64,000 nt of DNA from Notospermus geniculatus (Eukaryota > Nemertea > Pilidiophora > Heteronemertea > Lineidae). Below the pieces are notes generated by a model that saw nothing but the letters and a program-made list of their open reading frames with translations, was not told the DNA's origin and made no database searches. Location: contig NMRB01000009.1 of NCBI GenBank assembly GCA_002633025.1, positions 351,386-415,385 on the forward strand, given 5' to 3'. The position numbers and the translations under genes were made by a program. Below are positions 12,501 to 27,500 of this stretch, piece after piece; position 1 is the stretch's first letter; the number at the start of each line of letters is the position of its first letter.

Positions 12501-15500
12501 TCTGTGATCAATGGTGTCTATCTTTTCCAATAAGTTCTGCCAGCAGTGTTGCATGTTGCTGGCTAATAGTTTACATCATCTGTTTATGCCATTTGACCTC
12601 CTTGAAGTAAACTTGAGAAACAGAAGGTCTGTTTGGAATTCATGAGCTGGTGCTGTTAACAGGTGGCTAGATCATCAACACCTTCTCTACAGATCACTCA
12701 TTTCCCCATTCTTCTCTTGATTGCTATTGTTTATAGCCACGAAATGGCCTTGGGTGAAAGGGTAAGATATATACAAGTTAACCAGTTGATGCCGCCTTCA
12801 GTGTCATTTCCTCAGCTTGCTCAGGGTACTAGCTGCATCATTAGGCCATGCGTAATTAATTCTATGTTTCGTGTCACACCGTCACCTAAAATTGGTGCGG
12901 GCGCGCTCCAAACACAACACAAACTGCATTTTTAACACGGGCTGAAACACGAATCAATACGGTACATGTACATGTCACACAGATTGATATCCTGGGGGGA
13001 TTTTGAATGGATATGATGAAGAATTGAGGCATCCTGGCCATGAAACAAGAGCTCTATCTGTTGGAACTTTGTTTTAATCTGTCAGCATCCTGGTTTTGTG
13101 ACCAAGGATAGGAACCACAGCTTTCTCAGGAGGTATTTTAACACTTATTGGGCCTATTTTTTACCGATAGTTTTGTGTTGGCAATCTTGAGAATCTTGGA
13201 AAATGGATGCGCAATGCATTTCTATTAGCAGACGACAGTCCGAAATAGGTGCGCGCGCGGGACGCGAAACATAGAATTAATTACGCACGGCCTTAGGCAG
13301 TATTCATACCCTGCAACATAGAGTGGGTTTCAAATCTAGGTGATTTTGACCTGTGTATCATCAGCTCTGTCATCTACCATACCAATAAGTCGCTACAGGA
13401 TTTTCTTTGTACTCAACAGTTGTAGCACTTTAATTAGGGAAAGAAATGATTAGTTTCATCAAGGGTGCATTGCTAGCAGTGATGAGGATCCAGGATCGTT
13501 GCAAAAAAATGTGGAGGGAACATGTCAGTCGAAAGAATTATTGGCTTGTGAGATGATTAGTTTAATTATGCTCAACAAAGTAACGTAGGGGCATCACATT
13601 CTCAGAGGAGTTCTGCACCTGCCACACCTTGCATTGTGACCCCTCACCCCATCAAGTTCGTATTTTAGAGGCATAATGATGGTCAGCGGAGCTAGGTGTG
13701 CTATTGATTTTGGTTGTGCTCCTGACTTCCAATATGGCCGCCAGGTAGCCATCTTGATTTTACAATTCCCTCCATGTAGTCTTGTTATTCTTTTTGCATG
13801 AATTCAGTACATCGTAAAGAAATACAACTCCTAATAAGGGGAACACTTTCAGAATTATTTTGACCAGAAAAACATGATTCTTTAGGATGTCAGCTTTAGA
13901 TATGTTTTAAATTTTCCTTGTACCCATGGAGGTGATTCGATAATCAGCTGTATTTTCACAATACCTTGTTGCTCAGCGATGTTTCTCACACTGATCAGGG
14001 ACATATCATTGCTGATTGGTAGCTTAATGCCGACTTATTTGCTGACTTGTTTAGAGTAATTTCTGAACTTTAGAACTGTGGGAGCCAACTTCAAACATAC
14101 ACTGCAAACATCATTCTTATTTCCTCAGACAAGCCCATACACTTCACTACTTTCATAGCCTGTACTGCCACCTGGAAATGTTAACAGGCAATAAATCTTC
14201 TTTGAGAGCAACAATTGTGGAGAATTTAGCTTGTTGTTGGTGGATGTTGTCGCCATCCCTTGCACTATTATTGACAACAGCATTTCATAGTATGCGAGGA
14301 ACTTGTCAACTCACAGTTGCCACCCATGAAATATGTCTTTACAAGCAACACAACTGACGGGAATGTGCTGTATCTTTAATTTGAATCTGCCAAATCTGTG
14401 TCTCATGATCTCGGAGAGTTAATCTGTTTATTGGTGCTTATGCTAGCTATACGATCAATGATCATAAGATTACTATAATGATTAAACAGCATGCCGCCTC
14501 TGTCGGGCAGCCCAGACTGGAATAGTAAACACACAAGTTATCCATCAAGGGTGTAATGTTTTAAAGGTCAGACTGGTGCATGTTGTTTGAAAAAACATCT
14601 ATTTATCATAATGGCCATCTAATATGGCGGGACCACTGATGCCACCCATGTCAAATACTTTTTCCCCCTGGAACTTTGGAGGGTGAAAATACGTCGGTCG
14701 ACTGCTGCTTGTCACACTGGCTACCCATATTTTACCTTCCACTCTGTTTATACATCTAAAAAACAAAATGACGTAGGATAAGGAGGTCATCTGTCCTGGG
14801 GTGATATACGGGGGGGGGGGCAGAAGGTGTGNCCAGATTCGATTCTTCACTTTTGCCACCACCAGGGGGCCAAAACTCAAAAGACCATAAGTGCAATATG
14901 CCTTATTGATGGAACAGAATTTTCACTAGGCTCATCTAGCAAGGGTACATGATATATCATATACAACTTTTTGATCCTAGGGCATGTGATTGATATCATC
15001 TGCTCTGATAGTCGTCCCCAGCTAGGCCTAGCTTGCTGGTGCGGTAGGCCAATTAAATGCGTGCCTGCCCTTATGCCGGGAACATTATTGCCTACAGCCA
15101 TTATATGTTTCTAAGCATACATTTGTTAATGTTTTCTTTGAAATAAGAGAGAAAATGTATGTTACCTTGATCTCATACTAGTGAGGTATCTAATTAGCCG
15201 AGCCTATGCTATGTTCCTGCTAACATATAGGCCTATTATATGCATACCTGAGCTAGGTAGGTAACCCTCACAGGCCTGATGAGGGCACAGTCTGACCCAA
15301 GCAAAAATGTTAGTTCAAAAGCAGCTGTTAGTCATTCTGATCTCCATAAAATGTGATATCACTGTGCCATGATATTTTCAAAGACCATCATGCATCTGAA
15401 TTTGGCAAGTTGGTTAATAAATAGAACCAAGTTTGTGTATGGTACCGGTATATCTATTGCTCTAGAAATTGGTGTTTGGTTAGTTCTTTGTTCAATGGAG

Positions 15501-18500
15501 AGATGGCGATACTGATGGTTTCTGTACAAATAAATGTCTTGGGGTGTATCGTCTGAAGAAACGTGAAACTGGCCCGGCCCTTGCACCAATATCAGCTTCC
15601 TTCTTTGTCTGAATTACCAGCTCATTAAGAAGCATGATGTATTCTTTTATTTCCTGCACAACAAGGACCTTATTCAGGGAATGTCTTGATGCGGACTTGC
15701 TCAGTCCGCTAACCTTTGACTTTGCCATCCTAGTGTGAAGATGAAACCAATTGCGAATCTGTATACAGGCTTCGTGAATGAAGATATGATATATTTTGAT
15801 GTGTGGAATGCAACTCTGCCATGCAGTATCTTAATCAACATCGTGTCAGGGATGCTGGGTACAGTTGCACTCTTACAATGTAGTTGACTCTTTGTCACTG
15901 GTATCACCAATTTGGCAGTTATACATGCATTTTGCATGATTTGTACGCATGCAGTTTTGGAAAACTTGATCGATTGAGCCCATGTGACCAATATCCATCA
16001 GTTCCATCGGTGCTTCCAACGCTGCTCAGTATTTTATAGGACATTTCCTGATCCCATTGGCTCCTCATAGGACATCGCTTGAGTCCTGATAATCTGATGG
16101 ATGGCCATGTATACATTTCATGATTTGTACCATCCCAATGTACCATCCAAACGTTCCATCGAGCCTTTTCTCTCTACGCTACCTCCCCTGCAACCAATCG
16201 ATTCATGGTGCGAGTGTTAAAGATGGAATAAAGTTCTTTCTCATTTAATATTGATGTGCATTCAACTATGATGTCAGGATGTGTTGTTGTTCAGGGTAAG
16301 CACGAAGATTTTGATGGTAGAAAAATCAATATATCTGCTAGATATTCAAGAAGGGAATCTCCCGTGGGAATTCGGTTAGGTCAGAAAAAGCTTTGGGACA
16401 TACATGTACACATAAGATGAAGATTAACTTTGAATATTATTGACTTTTTCACAAAGAGACTTCATTATGATGCTGTTTGCATTGTCCGTCCCTTACTTGC
16501 TTGAAAATTTTTTATACTGCGCAGGCGCGGATCCAGGATTTCACGAAAGGGGGGGCGCCGTTATCGGCAGCGGCGAAGCCGCTGCCGCACGCGCCGTAGG
16601 CGCGTTTTCAGCGGGNNNNNNNNNNNNNNNNNNNNNNNNNNNNNNNNNNNNNNNNNNNNNNNNNNNNNNNNNNNNNNNNNNNNNNNNNNNNNNNNNNNNN
16701 NNNNNNNNNNNNNNNNNNNNNNNNNNNNNNNNNNNNNNNNNNNNNNNNNNNNNNNNNNNNNNNNNNNNNNNNNNNNNNNNNNNNNNNNNNNNNNNNNNNN
16801 NNNNNNNNNNNNNNNNNNNNNNNNNNNNNNNNNNNNNNNNNNNNNNNAAGATATGATATATTTTGATGTGTGGAATGCAACTCTGCCAGTATCTTAATCA
16901 ACATCGTGTCAGGGATGCTGGGTACAGTTGCACTCTTACAATGTAGTTGACTCTTGTCACTGGTATCACCAATTTGGCAGTTATACATGCATTTTGCATG
17001 ATTTGTACGCATGCAGTTTTGGAAAACTTGATCGATTGAGCCCATGTGACCAATATCCATCAGTTTCATCGGTGCTTCCAACGCTGCTCAGTATTTTATA
17101 GGACATTTCCTGATCCCATTGGCTCCTCATAGGGCATCACTTGAGTCCTGATAATCTGATGGATGGCCATGTACATGTAGGCCTACATGTCACGAATTGT
17201 ACAGTCCTAATGTACCATCCAAATGTTCCATCCAAAACAGCCTTTTCTCTCTATGGTACCAGTCCCCTGCAACCAATCAATTCATGGTGCGAGTGTTAAA
17301 GATGGAATAAAGTTCTTTCTCATTTAATATTGATGTGCATTCAACTATGATGTCAGGATGTGTTGTTGTTCAGGGTAAGCACGAAGATTTTGATGGTAGA
17401 AAATCAATATATCTGCTAGATATTCCAGAAGGGAATCTCCCGTGGGAATTCGGTTAGGTCAGAAAAAGCTTTGGGACATACATGTACACATAAGATGAAG
17501 ATTAACTTTGAATATTATTGACTTTTTCACAAAGAGACTTCATTATGATGCTGTTTGCATTGTCCGTCCCTTACTTGCTTGAAAATTTTTTATACTGCGT
17601 CTTGGCATTCTTGATAAATTTAATCTTTTGCGGCACTGTGGTGAACTGTTGCATTTGCAATTTTTTGAAGTTTGTCTGCAGACCACCTGTGAAGACAGGT
17701 TAGAAATTTGTCACAGACTATCACCAGCTGACATTTCCTCCATGCGTTTAATTTTAATAAATCTCTATCATCCTGTGGCGAGATCAATCATGAGTTATGA
17801 ATATCTGATGAATTATGTGAGATGGTGCGTTATTTGACATCCCTGGAAGTGAGAATAGTTTAAAGAGCAGATGATGAGACTGCCTCAGGTGATGGAACCA
17901 TTGGGTTGGTCAGGAACATCGTATCCTTTGAGACATTGCGAGCTATAGTCTATTCCAAAACTACTGGAAAGTGACGAATATCCTAGTGGAGTATGGCCTA
18001 CTGATTCACTATGTCTTCGTTTCATCTCTTTGGCTATCACATCGACCAGTGAGCTTAAAATCTAATTAAGTAGGCATTTTATGGCTTCTCCTCTTTCTAG
18101 AGGCTTCCTTGTTGAGACCTTACAAAGATTTGAGACATGAAATCTCTTGAAAAGCTTTGAAGATGGAACTAAGAGAGTGGGAAGGGATCACTAAAGGAGC
18201 TTGAGCTTGGAGCTGGACTTGTCCTGGAGCAGCGAAATTTTGTCATTGTAGAGTCATGTATTTTGAAGATTCACAAACTGGCATCAATGGGCCATTAGTT
18301 CCTTCTGATAATCTCCTGCTCTGAAAACCCACATTGAAATTATTTTTCTCTCCAATCATAGGGAGACACGATGGTCTTTTTTTCTGATCAGATAAAATCT
18401 CTTGGCTATTCTCCCATCTCAGTGTGTCAGTCCCATGGGAAATATGTTAGAAATGGAAGCCATCGATCCTCCTCATCTTGAGGCTGTGACAGCAGGTCAA

Positions 18501-21500
18501 TAAGCCAGTTCACTGATTGCCAACTGGAGGTTATTTGGCTGAGATTGGGGAAGGGGTGAATAGCTGATCCATGCATGCACATTTGGACCAGAAATACTGA
18601 ACATTTTGAGAGTGGAGTGCACTCTTGATCATATTGAACATTGATACATATGCTGGGTGACTGTAAGGGATTTTGAAGGCACGCCATCACTTCAAAATAC
18701 CTAGCAGAGTGGTTATCGTATAGCACAAGCGACAGGTCGACGTCATCCCTGGCCGGGCTCTTCTGTCGGGCACAGGGGACAGAAAGCCATGATGCCTTAC
18801 CTTGTGCCTTTGCCAGGGCAAGTACAAGACCCCATCCAAGTGAGGAACATGAGTCCCTTGAGATGTCCTCTTCCATAGTTACCAGGGCCAACAATGCAGT
18901 ATTTTTTGCTGCTAGTCTTTGCTATATGTAGGTAACCACTGCATGTCATAGCGTCAACTGACTCGTGTGCTTTCAGATCACAAGTTTTAGTGTGATATCT
19001 CACAGTCTCTGCACGGTTTTGCTGATCAGTGCTAGCCAGTTGATTTCGTACGACACCCTCTGATCTGTTCTCATCAAACACATGTATTGATTCCACAATT
19101 TCTACACAATCATGATTGATCAGAAAAACCAGTGACTTTATTGCATCCTATCTTGTGGCACATCCCCCTCGCTAGGCATCTCAATCAAGTGGGAGATCGC
19201 ACTATATTAATCAAACTATTGGCTTTTCACTAGTGTTAGCGTGTGGTAATTTCAAGTGGCATTCTCCTCTGGGTTCTGTAAAGTGATGGCTATCATGATG
19301 GCTGTATATGGAGCAGGTAATTATGATACGTAGGTAGAAAAATGCAGTTTATTTTTAAGTTTTTGTGTCATATAGCATGATTTGGTATAGTGACCTTTAT
19401 TTTTGAGGATTGGTAAATTTTTCGAGCAGATGAGACCATAGGGCCTACTTGAAATAGCATGATCTGCTCACTTCCGCTGAAATCTCAACGAGAACCTCAA
19501 TCTGAAACCAGGTGATGTGACGCAATCCATGATTTAGCTATGGTCATCTCTGATATAAAGTCTTTGAAGTCACTGTCATAAAGTTGTCTACATCACGTCG
19601 TTCAGTTATAGCCCGAGGATGGTTGAGATTTTGGCAGAAGCGCACAGATATTCGTCTATTGATCGATCACGCTATTGTGAAGTTTCAGCAGAACAAAATA
19701 TGGTATGGAGTGGTGAAGGTCAGGATGTTAAAATTAGTACCGGGTATGTTGTATTCATGTTGCATTAATCTAACAAACTAGGCTACTGTACTAGAGTATA
19801 ATTTTCGGCATTTAAAGCCTGTTGAAGTATTAGAGTGGTTGTTTTTCCAACAATTAAAAAGAGTATGAGTACACTAGCACCATCAGGGAAATTTCTGTTA
19901 ATCAGCATTTTCTTGTGTGGCTGAGGCAATATTAACTGGTAGTTCAAAAAATCTCGGGGATGGTTGGTTAGGACCTACTGGATGTGGAACAGAATTGTCT
20001 TTCACCATCTTATGTCTTGCCAGCTTATGCTGCCAGCTTGTATGTAGACCCGGAACAAAACAAGCAACCACTTTCGTAAAAAAAACTACCTTGAACCCTG
20101 CGACAGGTGGAAAAAATGTCAAATTGAGTCAGTCTGAGTTATTGGTAATAAAGAGTGTTTATCAGTTCCCTCGTGCTGCCTCATCTTTGGTTAACTACCT
20201 GCTGATTCACCTGGTTTCCCTTGAGATGTTTCAGATGGTCTGTGTTTTCATGTGCTAACGGCAATATGAAGTTGTGGCAAACTTGTGTTGGAACCGAAGA
20301 GGCAAAGAACAGTATGCATCATTGCAGTGGAACATGGATGACGTCAATTGCTGAAAACAATACCTCTGCAAGGCTGAACTGAGAATATTTTGAGGTCAGC
20401 AAATTATTTTTAAGTTTTTGTGTCATATAGCATGATTTGGTATAGTGACCTTTATTTTTGAGGATTGGTAAATTTTTCGAGCAGATGAGACCATAGGGTC
20501 TACTTGAAATAGCATGATCTGCTCACTTCCGCTGAAATCTCAACGAGAACCTCAATCTGAAACCAGGTGATGTGACGCAATCCATGATTCAGCTATGGTC
20601 ATCTCTGATATAAATCTTCGAAGTCACTGTCATGGGGTTGTCTACATCACGTCGTTCAGTTATAGCCCGAGGATGGTTGAGATTTTGGCAGAAGCGCACA
20701 GGTATTCGTCTATTGATCGATCACGCTATTGTGAAGTTTCAGCAGAACAAAATATGGTATGGAGTTGTGAAGGTCAGGATGTTAAAGTTAGTACCGGCCG
20801 GGTATGTTGTATTCATGTTGCATTAATCTACTGTACTAGAGTATAATTTTCGGCATTTAAACCTGTTGAAGTATTAGAGTGGTGTTGTTTTTCCAACAAA
20901 GAGAGTATGAGTACACTAGCACCATCAGGGAAATTTCTGTTAATCAGCATTTTCTTGTGTGGCTGAGGCAATATCAACTGGTAGTTCAAAAAATCTCAGG
21001 GATGGTTGGTTAGGACCTACTGGATGTGGAACAGAATTGTCTTTCATCATCTTATGTCTTGCCAGCTTATGCTGCCAGCTTGTATGTAGACCCGGAACAA
21101 AACAAGCAACACTTTCGTAAAAAAAAACTACCTTGAACCCTGCGACAGGTGGAAAAAATGTCAAATTGAGTCAGTCTGAGTTATTGGTAATAAAGAGTGT
21201 TTATCAGTTCCCTCTGCTGCCTCATCTTTGGTTAACTACCTGCTGATTCACCTGGTTTCCCTTGAGATGTTTCAGATGGTCTGTGTTTTCATGTGCTAAC
21301 GGCAATATGAAGTTGTGGCAAACTTGTGTTGGAACCGAAGAGGCAAGGAGCAGTATGCATCATTGCAGTGGAACATGGATGACGTCAATTGCTGAAAACA
21401 ATACCTCTGCAAGGCTGAACTGAGAATATTTTGAGGTCAGCAAATGAGGATATACTCATTTATCAGGTCTACCAACACACCTGCTTGCATTTTCACCTTG

Positions 21501-24500
21501 CCTGATCCATCATACAATACTGCAATTAGCTAGAAGATAATCAAATTGCATCCAAATCAGCCTGTACATTTGCCTAACCAGGGCCCATCGTTAGGTTAAC
21601 GATGTCGTTAAAACTGGAAAAATGCATTGCGCAACAACATCGTTAACCTTACGACGGCTTCGGGAACAGTGGGCCATATTTCAAGTATGAAGGTAATATG
21701 TCATTTTGCTCAGACACATGGCCACAATCACAAAATTGGTGATTCCACATGAAGATGATGTTACGTCTTCACTGCTTGCGTTTTTCGTGCGTTTTTCTTC
21801 ACATTAGTAGTGAGTTTCTGCAACGGTCCAGTTAGGCCTACGACAACATTCAGCAAGGATTTTCTTCCATTGTTACAGCCTATTGGAAAAATAGGTTGTT
21901 GCAGAAACTCTCTATTGTTTTCCACCTGCTTCTCTGTTCTTTTGATCTCTTATCAGTCGGCATCCTCAGGGGTTAACAAAGTTAAGACTCAGTTGGCATC
22001 TCAGGGAATCGCTATACTTATACCTTCACCTGGTGTACGGCCTAGCTTTCTTTTGTTAGCCTATAGCGTTCGTCAGTTTCACAGGGACTGCTGAGGTCAG
22101 CATTATAATATATTCGCTAACGCTATCAACATACACCTGCATTTTCGGATCATTTGGAATATGCTTACCGGACTACAAACCAATCCAGATGATTCGGAAG
22201 TGGTTCAATATTGTAAGTTGATGCCATAATTTCAGGCAATTCTTATATTCATATCACTTCAGATGTTGTAAGTTGATGCCATACTCTCAGACAATTCCTA
22301 TATATATTTTATCACTATACCGGTAGTTTAAATGTCCACATTACTTTGTCCTGGGCTAATGTCATCAGCAGCTCATGCATCACATATCAGTCACGCTTAT
22401 CACGCAAAAACGAAAGACTTCTGAGTTGGTAATTGGGTGTGAGAGGCAGTTGTCATTTTGCAACATATCTTTCAGAATGCTCAGCTCCTAACTTGTAACA
22501 ACATAGTGTCAAGCACGTCACCATATTTGACTTCCCAGATAAAACAAACATACCGTAGTTCATTGGTAAGTAAAGTAGTCACCAAGGAACCGATTGAACG
22601 TCATCCCATCTTTCATGCCACAGCTTCAAACAGCGAGTAAATGGGCTCATTTAGTCAATGACTCTCAAGGGAACGATGGAACACTGGCAAGAGAACAATT
22701 TTCATAATTGCTAAAAGTATTTAAAGAAAATCCATTTTGTGTCGTTGAAGTGTGATGTTATTCCCAGTATACTTGGCACGCACCTGAGACAAAAATGACG
22801 TCATTTGGCTTGACCTTCTCTTGTTTACAGCAGCCATGATTTCATTTTCAGTTTGATAGTGATATCAGTTTAACGATGTTAGGCCTAATTGATAGACATG
22901 AAGAGGTCCAGAGAATGTGGATGTTGCAGAGTTGCTCATTGCATGGGGCCCATTTTCTTGTGAGCTCTTTCTTACCAGTTGTCTTCTATGTATGACAAAC
23001 AAGCCAAAGTGGAAATTGCAGTTGTCATGAATTTTTTTTTTAATGTTGATATTCATGTTCCTATTGTTATTTTCATCGCTAAGGCCCCGATTACATTAGA
23101 AGTATACGGTATACGAAAACGCCGGTTAACAATGGCTTCACAGTCGCGAATCCTTTGTGAAGCCTTCGTTAACCAGCGTTTTCGTATACCGTATGCTTCC
23201 ATGTAATAGGGGCCTGACGGTTGATGGTAGAATAGAAACCCCAGTCTTTTAACTTCCTTTGAACACCAATCGTACTAGTGGTATCATGTCCTTGTCTGTT
23301 AAGCCAGATAACATTGCCAGGACAACCAGATCACAACCCCCAGACACCAATAAGAGGATATTTTCGTGTTGACTTCTCCTTAAGGGTTAAATAACGCAAT
23401 GTGCAGATGACTCCCAAGATACCCAAAATTGCTTCCTTTCTTTTGGCCTCAGTTGCTATACCATCATACCATTCCATTGATCGGTGGAACAGCATGCTAC
23501 GTGATGCCTTCGTCGTATGTATTCGGGGATGTGTAAGCCTCATTTGCGGGATTAAGATTTGATCTTGAGGACCGTTAGTTGAGGAATTTGTGAATCGATA
23601 GAAGACAAACATGCGTGTATCCATTGAGACACAGCATTGTCATGAAGTGATTCATTTGTGCGATGGAGACACTTTCTGTATATCGATTTCTCTTGTGTTG
23701 ATCATGGCCGCTTCAGTGAAGCAATGTGGATATACTAAAATAACATCAAATTGACCTCTTTCTGTGTATTTTGCATTCTTCTTTCTTCATTCATTCTTCT
23801 TTCATGTTCTTTAATTGTATCTCCTTTATACGTGACCCCTCGTATAACATAAAACTGTTTGGGTTCGGAGATTGTTTGGACTACTCGCAGGGTACTGATG
23901 GACGCCTCGTTTAACATAGGCCATTGAACCATCTTTTTTGAAGATGGGGATTTGGCCTGGTGGTTTAAGGCGTGCTGCCCCTTAGTGCTGGCGATTGATG
24001 CCTCAGGCGAGGGTCCGTGGGTTTGAATCTGGTAGGAAGCAATGTCTTTCACCTTAGAAACCCGATTCTATTTCATATTCTTTGCTTTTATTTCTTCCAT
24101 ACAAAACCGACTAGCTGTCTTAGAAATGAATCAGTCAAACACTAATGAAAGGTCATCTCATGAATTGTGATCCGCCCTAGCGAAAAGAGTCGCATGTTGC
24201 TCAGAAGGTGAGCCTCCACAAACCGAGATGACACCAGGAGAGAAAGCTAAGACATATTGACAAGAGAGAATCTTTGGTCAGTGCTTCCTACTGTGTGTCA
24301 AATGCTGGGCTGGTTTTGATCGATGCACTGTCCAAAGTTTTATTCAATAACAAATGATGTGTCTCCTTGCTGTTATTCAGATGTTTTTGATCTTTATAAA
24401 TGTGCTCTTTTCTTCTTTCCACAAGGCGAGGAAAGATCCCATTGATGGACTTAGGAATCAATAAATCAACTGGCACTAACTCGTACTCTTAACTTTGCTG

Positions 24501-27500
24501 ATTTGAAAGAATAAGCTCAGTTTACAAAAGTTTCAACATTTTTTAATCCAAGAATCTGAAACTACATATTATTTTCCCAATTCAAAATGTATCATAACAG
24601 TAAATAAATAAGTCACTGCGATAACATAACCAACACAAAGGTGAACCTCGAGAGACAATATTGAAATATTGCCGCAAACAAGATGCAAGTCCAGTGCCAG
24701 GCTGGTCACAATTGACATTAAAGCTGGGTGCACACTGCCCTTGCTGCAGGCAACACCTTTTGACCGGTGCCACGAATCGCAGAGCAGCAAGCCGCATGTT
24801 GCAGAGAACGCCTGAGCCATGGCACAGCAATTTCATATCAGTGTCGTCCGTGGCACAAGCATGACTGCCGGAATAGAAATAATATGGTATTTGCATTCGT
24901 CATTTGGATATGATGCGCTGGTGCAAGGCACTGGTCAAAAACTGCAAGGGCAGTGTGTGGCTAACTTTAATGCCTCACTATTCTTGCGAAGGTCTCTTCT
25001 ACTCTAGATTTTGACAGTGATACTTTGACCGGAAAATTTTTTCCTTCCCCTGCATTCTTCACTTTCCTTGTTGAGTTCATCATGAATTCATTGATTTTGT
25101 TTTGTCACTTATCTGTCGTCTACATACAGGAGTAGACAAAAATAGGATATGAGATTTAATCGATTATGGAATATAAGATCGACCACTAGAGAATATGATA
25201 AAGTGAAGGACTCTAACAGGACAACCATCAAGGTTTATTCACTTGGAAGTTAGATCAGACTCATTAAAAGTTTTCCTGAGCCTTGCGTGGATGATGTTGA
25301 GATTGATGCCTCAGGAACACTCCTCAGTGTGTCAAGAATATCAAGGCTATGCATAAGATATGTTTCTGTTATAATCATCAGACTCTTTGGAGACGTCGCT
25401 AGCACATATCGGTACTTGGAATAGTGTCTAGAACATTTCTTCTGACTTAAACACAATGGACTTCGTCACAAAGGGCCGCAAAGTATTGCCATCCATGGGG
25501 GATGGATCAAATGGGTGTGTAGTTCTCAAACTTATTCCTCAGTTTGGATACTTTGGAAACAATCTTACAGATGGTTTCTCTTGGAAGATGCAAAGGAATA
25601 TCATCACGATAAGGGTAAGTGGGATACCGGTATACCTTGGAGGTATTTGAATAATGCATACAAACACTCAGACCGTCTGATATCTCAGATTTCATTGAAA
25701 GGTAAGGTTAATGCACTGTGGTAGAATAGAGTTTACACAGAAAAAAATAACCGTCTCCAAGTGAGAAAGAAAGGTGTCTCCAAGGCTTGTCCGCAAATGT
25801 AGGCAGTTAGGTGCCTCTAAATGAGGCACATAGGCGACTCAGATCAGGTGTCTCAAGATGAGGCAGAAACGTCTCCACAATGTTGGTCGTGCATGTCTCA
25901 AATTGAGACGACTTTTGAGACACCTTTGTCTCGTATTACACATAGGCGACTCAGATCGGGTGTCTCAAGATGAGGCAGAAACGTCTCCACAATGTTGGTT
26001 GTGCATGTCTCAAATTGAGACGACTTTTGAGACACCTTTGTCTCGTATTTTCGAGACAAAAATGTCTCCAATTGAGACAGCAACCTGAGACACCTGCACG
26101 TCTCAGGGTGAGGCACCTTTTGAGACGCCTTATGTCTCTTATTTTTGAGGCAGAAAGGTCTCTAATATCAATTAAGACAGCACCTGAGACACATGCATGT
26201 CTCAGGCTGAGACTTCTTGAGACAACTTCCTCGACACTTATAATTGCCTACATTTTTCAGACAAGTCCTGGAGACACCTAGCTACCTTTGTGTGAGACAT
26301 ACGAGTTTGATGAATTTTTCTGCACCTCATCGATGTACAAAGCTAAAATTGCATAAACAGCAAATTGATTAATCAACTACATGTACTTTGATAATCTGAC
26401 AGAGAGATACGCCTATACTAGGTACAGGGGGGCCTACTTAAATACATGTAGTTAGATACATATTAAGCTACCATGTGTGAGACATACGAGTTTGATGAAT
26501 TTTTCTGCACCTCATCGATGTACAAAGCTAAAATTGCATAAACAGCAAATTGATTAATCAACTACATGTACTTTGATAATCTGACAGAGAGATACGCCTA
26601 TACTAGGTACAGGGGGGCCTACTTAAATAGTTAGATACATATTAAAGATGGTTCAACGAACATTAGCTAGGCCTAGCCCTTTTGGGCACATGGACAGGTT
26701 TCTTGTTCACCTGTAGGCTACTTACTTAAAAGAGTAAAGTACAGGACACCCACTGAACCACTGAAGACAGTAGCAAATACGAATTATATCATAAATCATG
26801 TAAATCATTACTGCTCGTGCAGACTAAATCGGAAATCCACTGTATACCTGCGCATGCGTTGTTCTTACAATGCGAGACGGTGCTGTCTCGATATCATGTT
26901 TTTGAGGCGGAGACCGTCTCAACCTCGCGATCTTGAGACGGTCCCTGTCTCAAAGTCCCCATCTTGAGACGCGGCCGCCTCAAGATCATGATTGAGCAGC
27001 CTTCTGGCTCAAGATGAGACGTTTTATTTTGAACGAGAAAGGGGGTTACTCAGTCAATAAGACGGGACCTGTCTCACACATCGATGAGACACCCTTTGCC
27101 TCAGGTTGGAGACGGTTATTTTTTTCTGTGTACAGGTTAGTTTGAGGCCAAAGATTTTGGTGCATCTTCAACTACTGAGTTTAATTTCTATCATGTTGAG
27201 ACTCACTAAGAAGGGGTGCTGTGTAATTTAGCTCCCATGATATGATTCCAAGTGTAACAGAACTTTACAGCAAGGTATACTTTCACTTCAACCTCACCCC
27301 AATTGACAAACCACGTCATAGTGACGTCATCAGCACTGATGTGATTGATGGTGCCCTGGACAGCACGGATTTTCTCGATGCTCCGCTTTGGTATGTTCTT
27401 TCCGTATTTCTTCCATCTCCCAGGAGTAACGAGAGATGTGGGTTGTTACTTGGGGTACGGTTACATGTCTACCATCCTCTCAAAACACGGTCATTAACCA

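Noticed and set aside
16440-17081. Frames of 138 and 157 codons
   Set aside because: They cross the N gap and consist mostly of unknown residues.
18427-18894. 155-codon minus-strand frame
   Set aside because: No recognisable domain, no clear splice context and ordinary composition. Treated as a chance open frame.
23331-25695. Several minus-strand frames of 60-105 codons
   Set aside because: They overlap a SINE and a palindromic MITE or lack motifs; no continuous retrogene could be traced.
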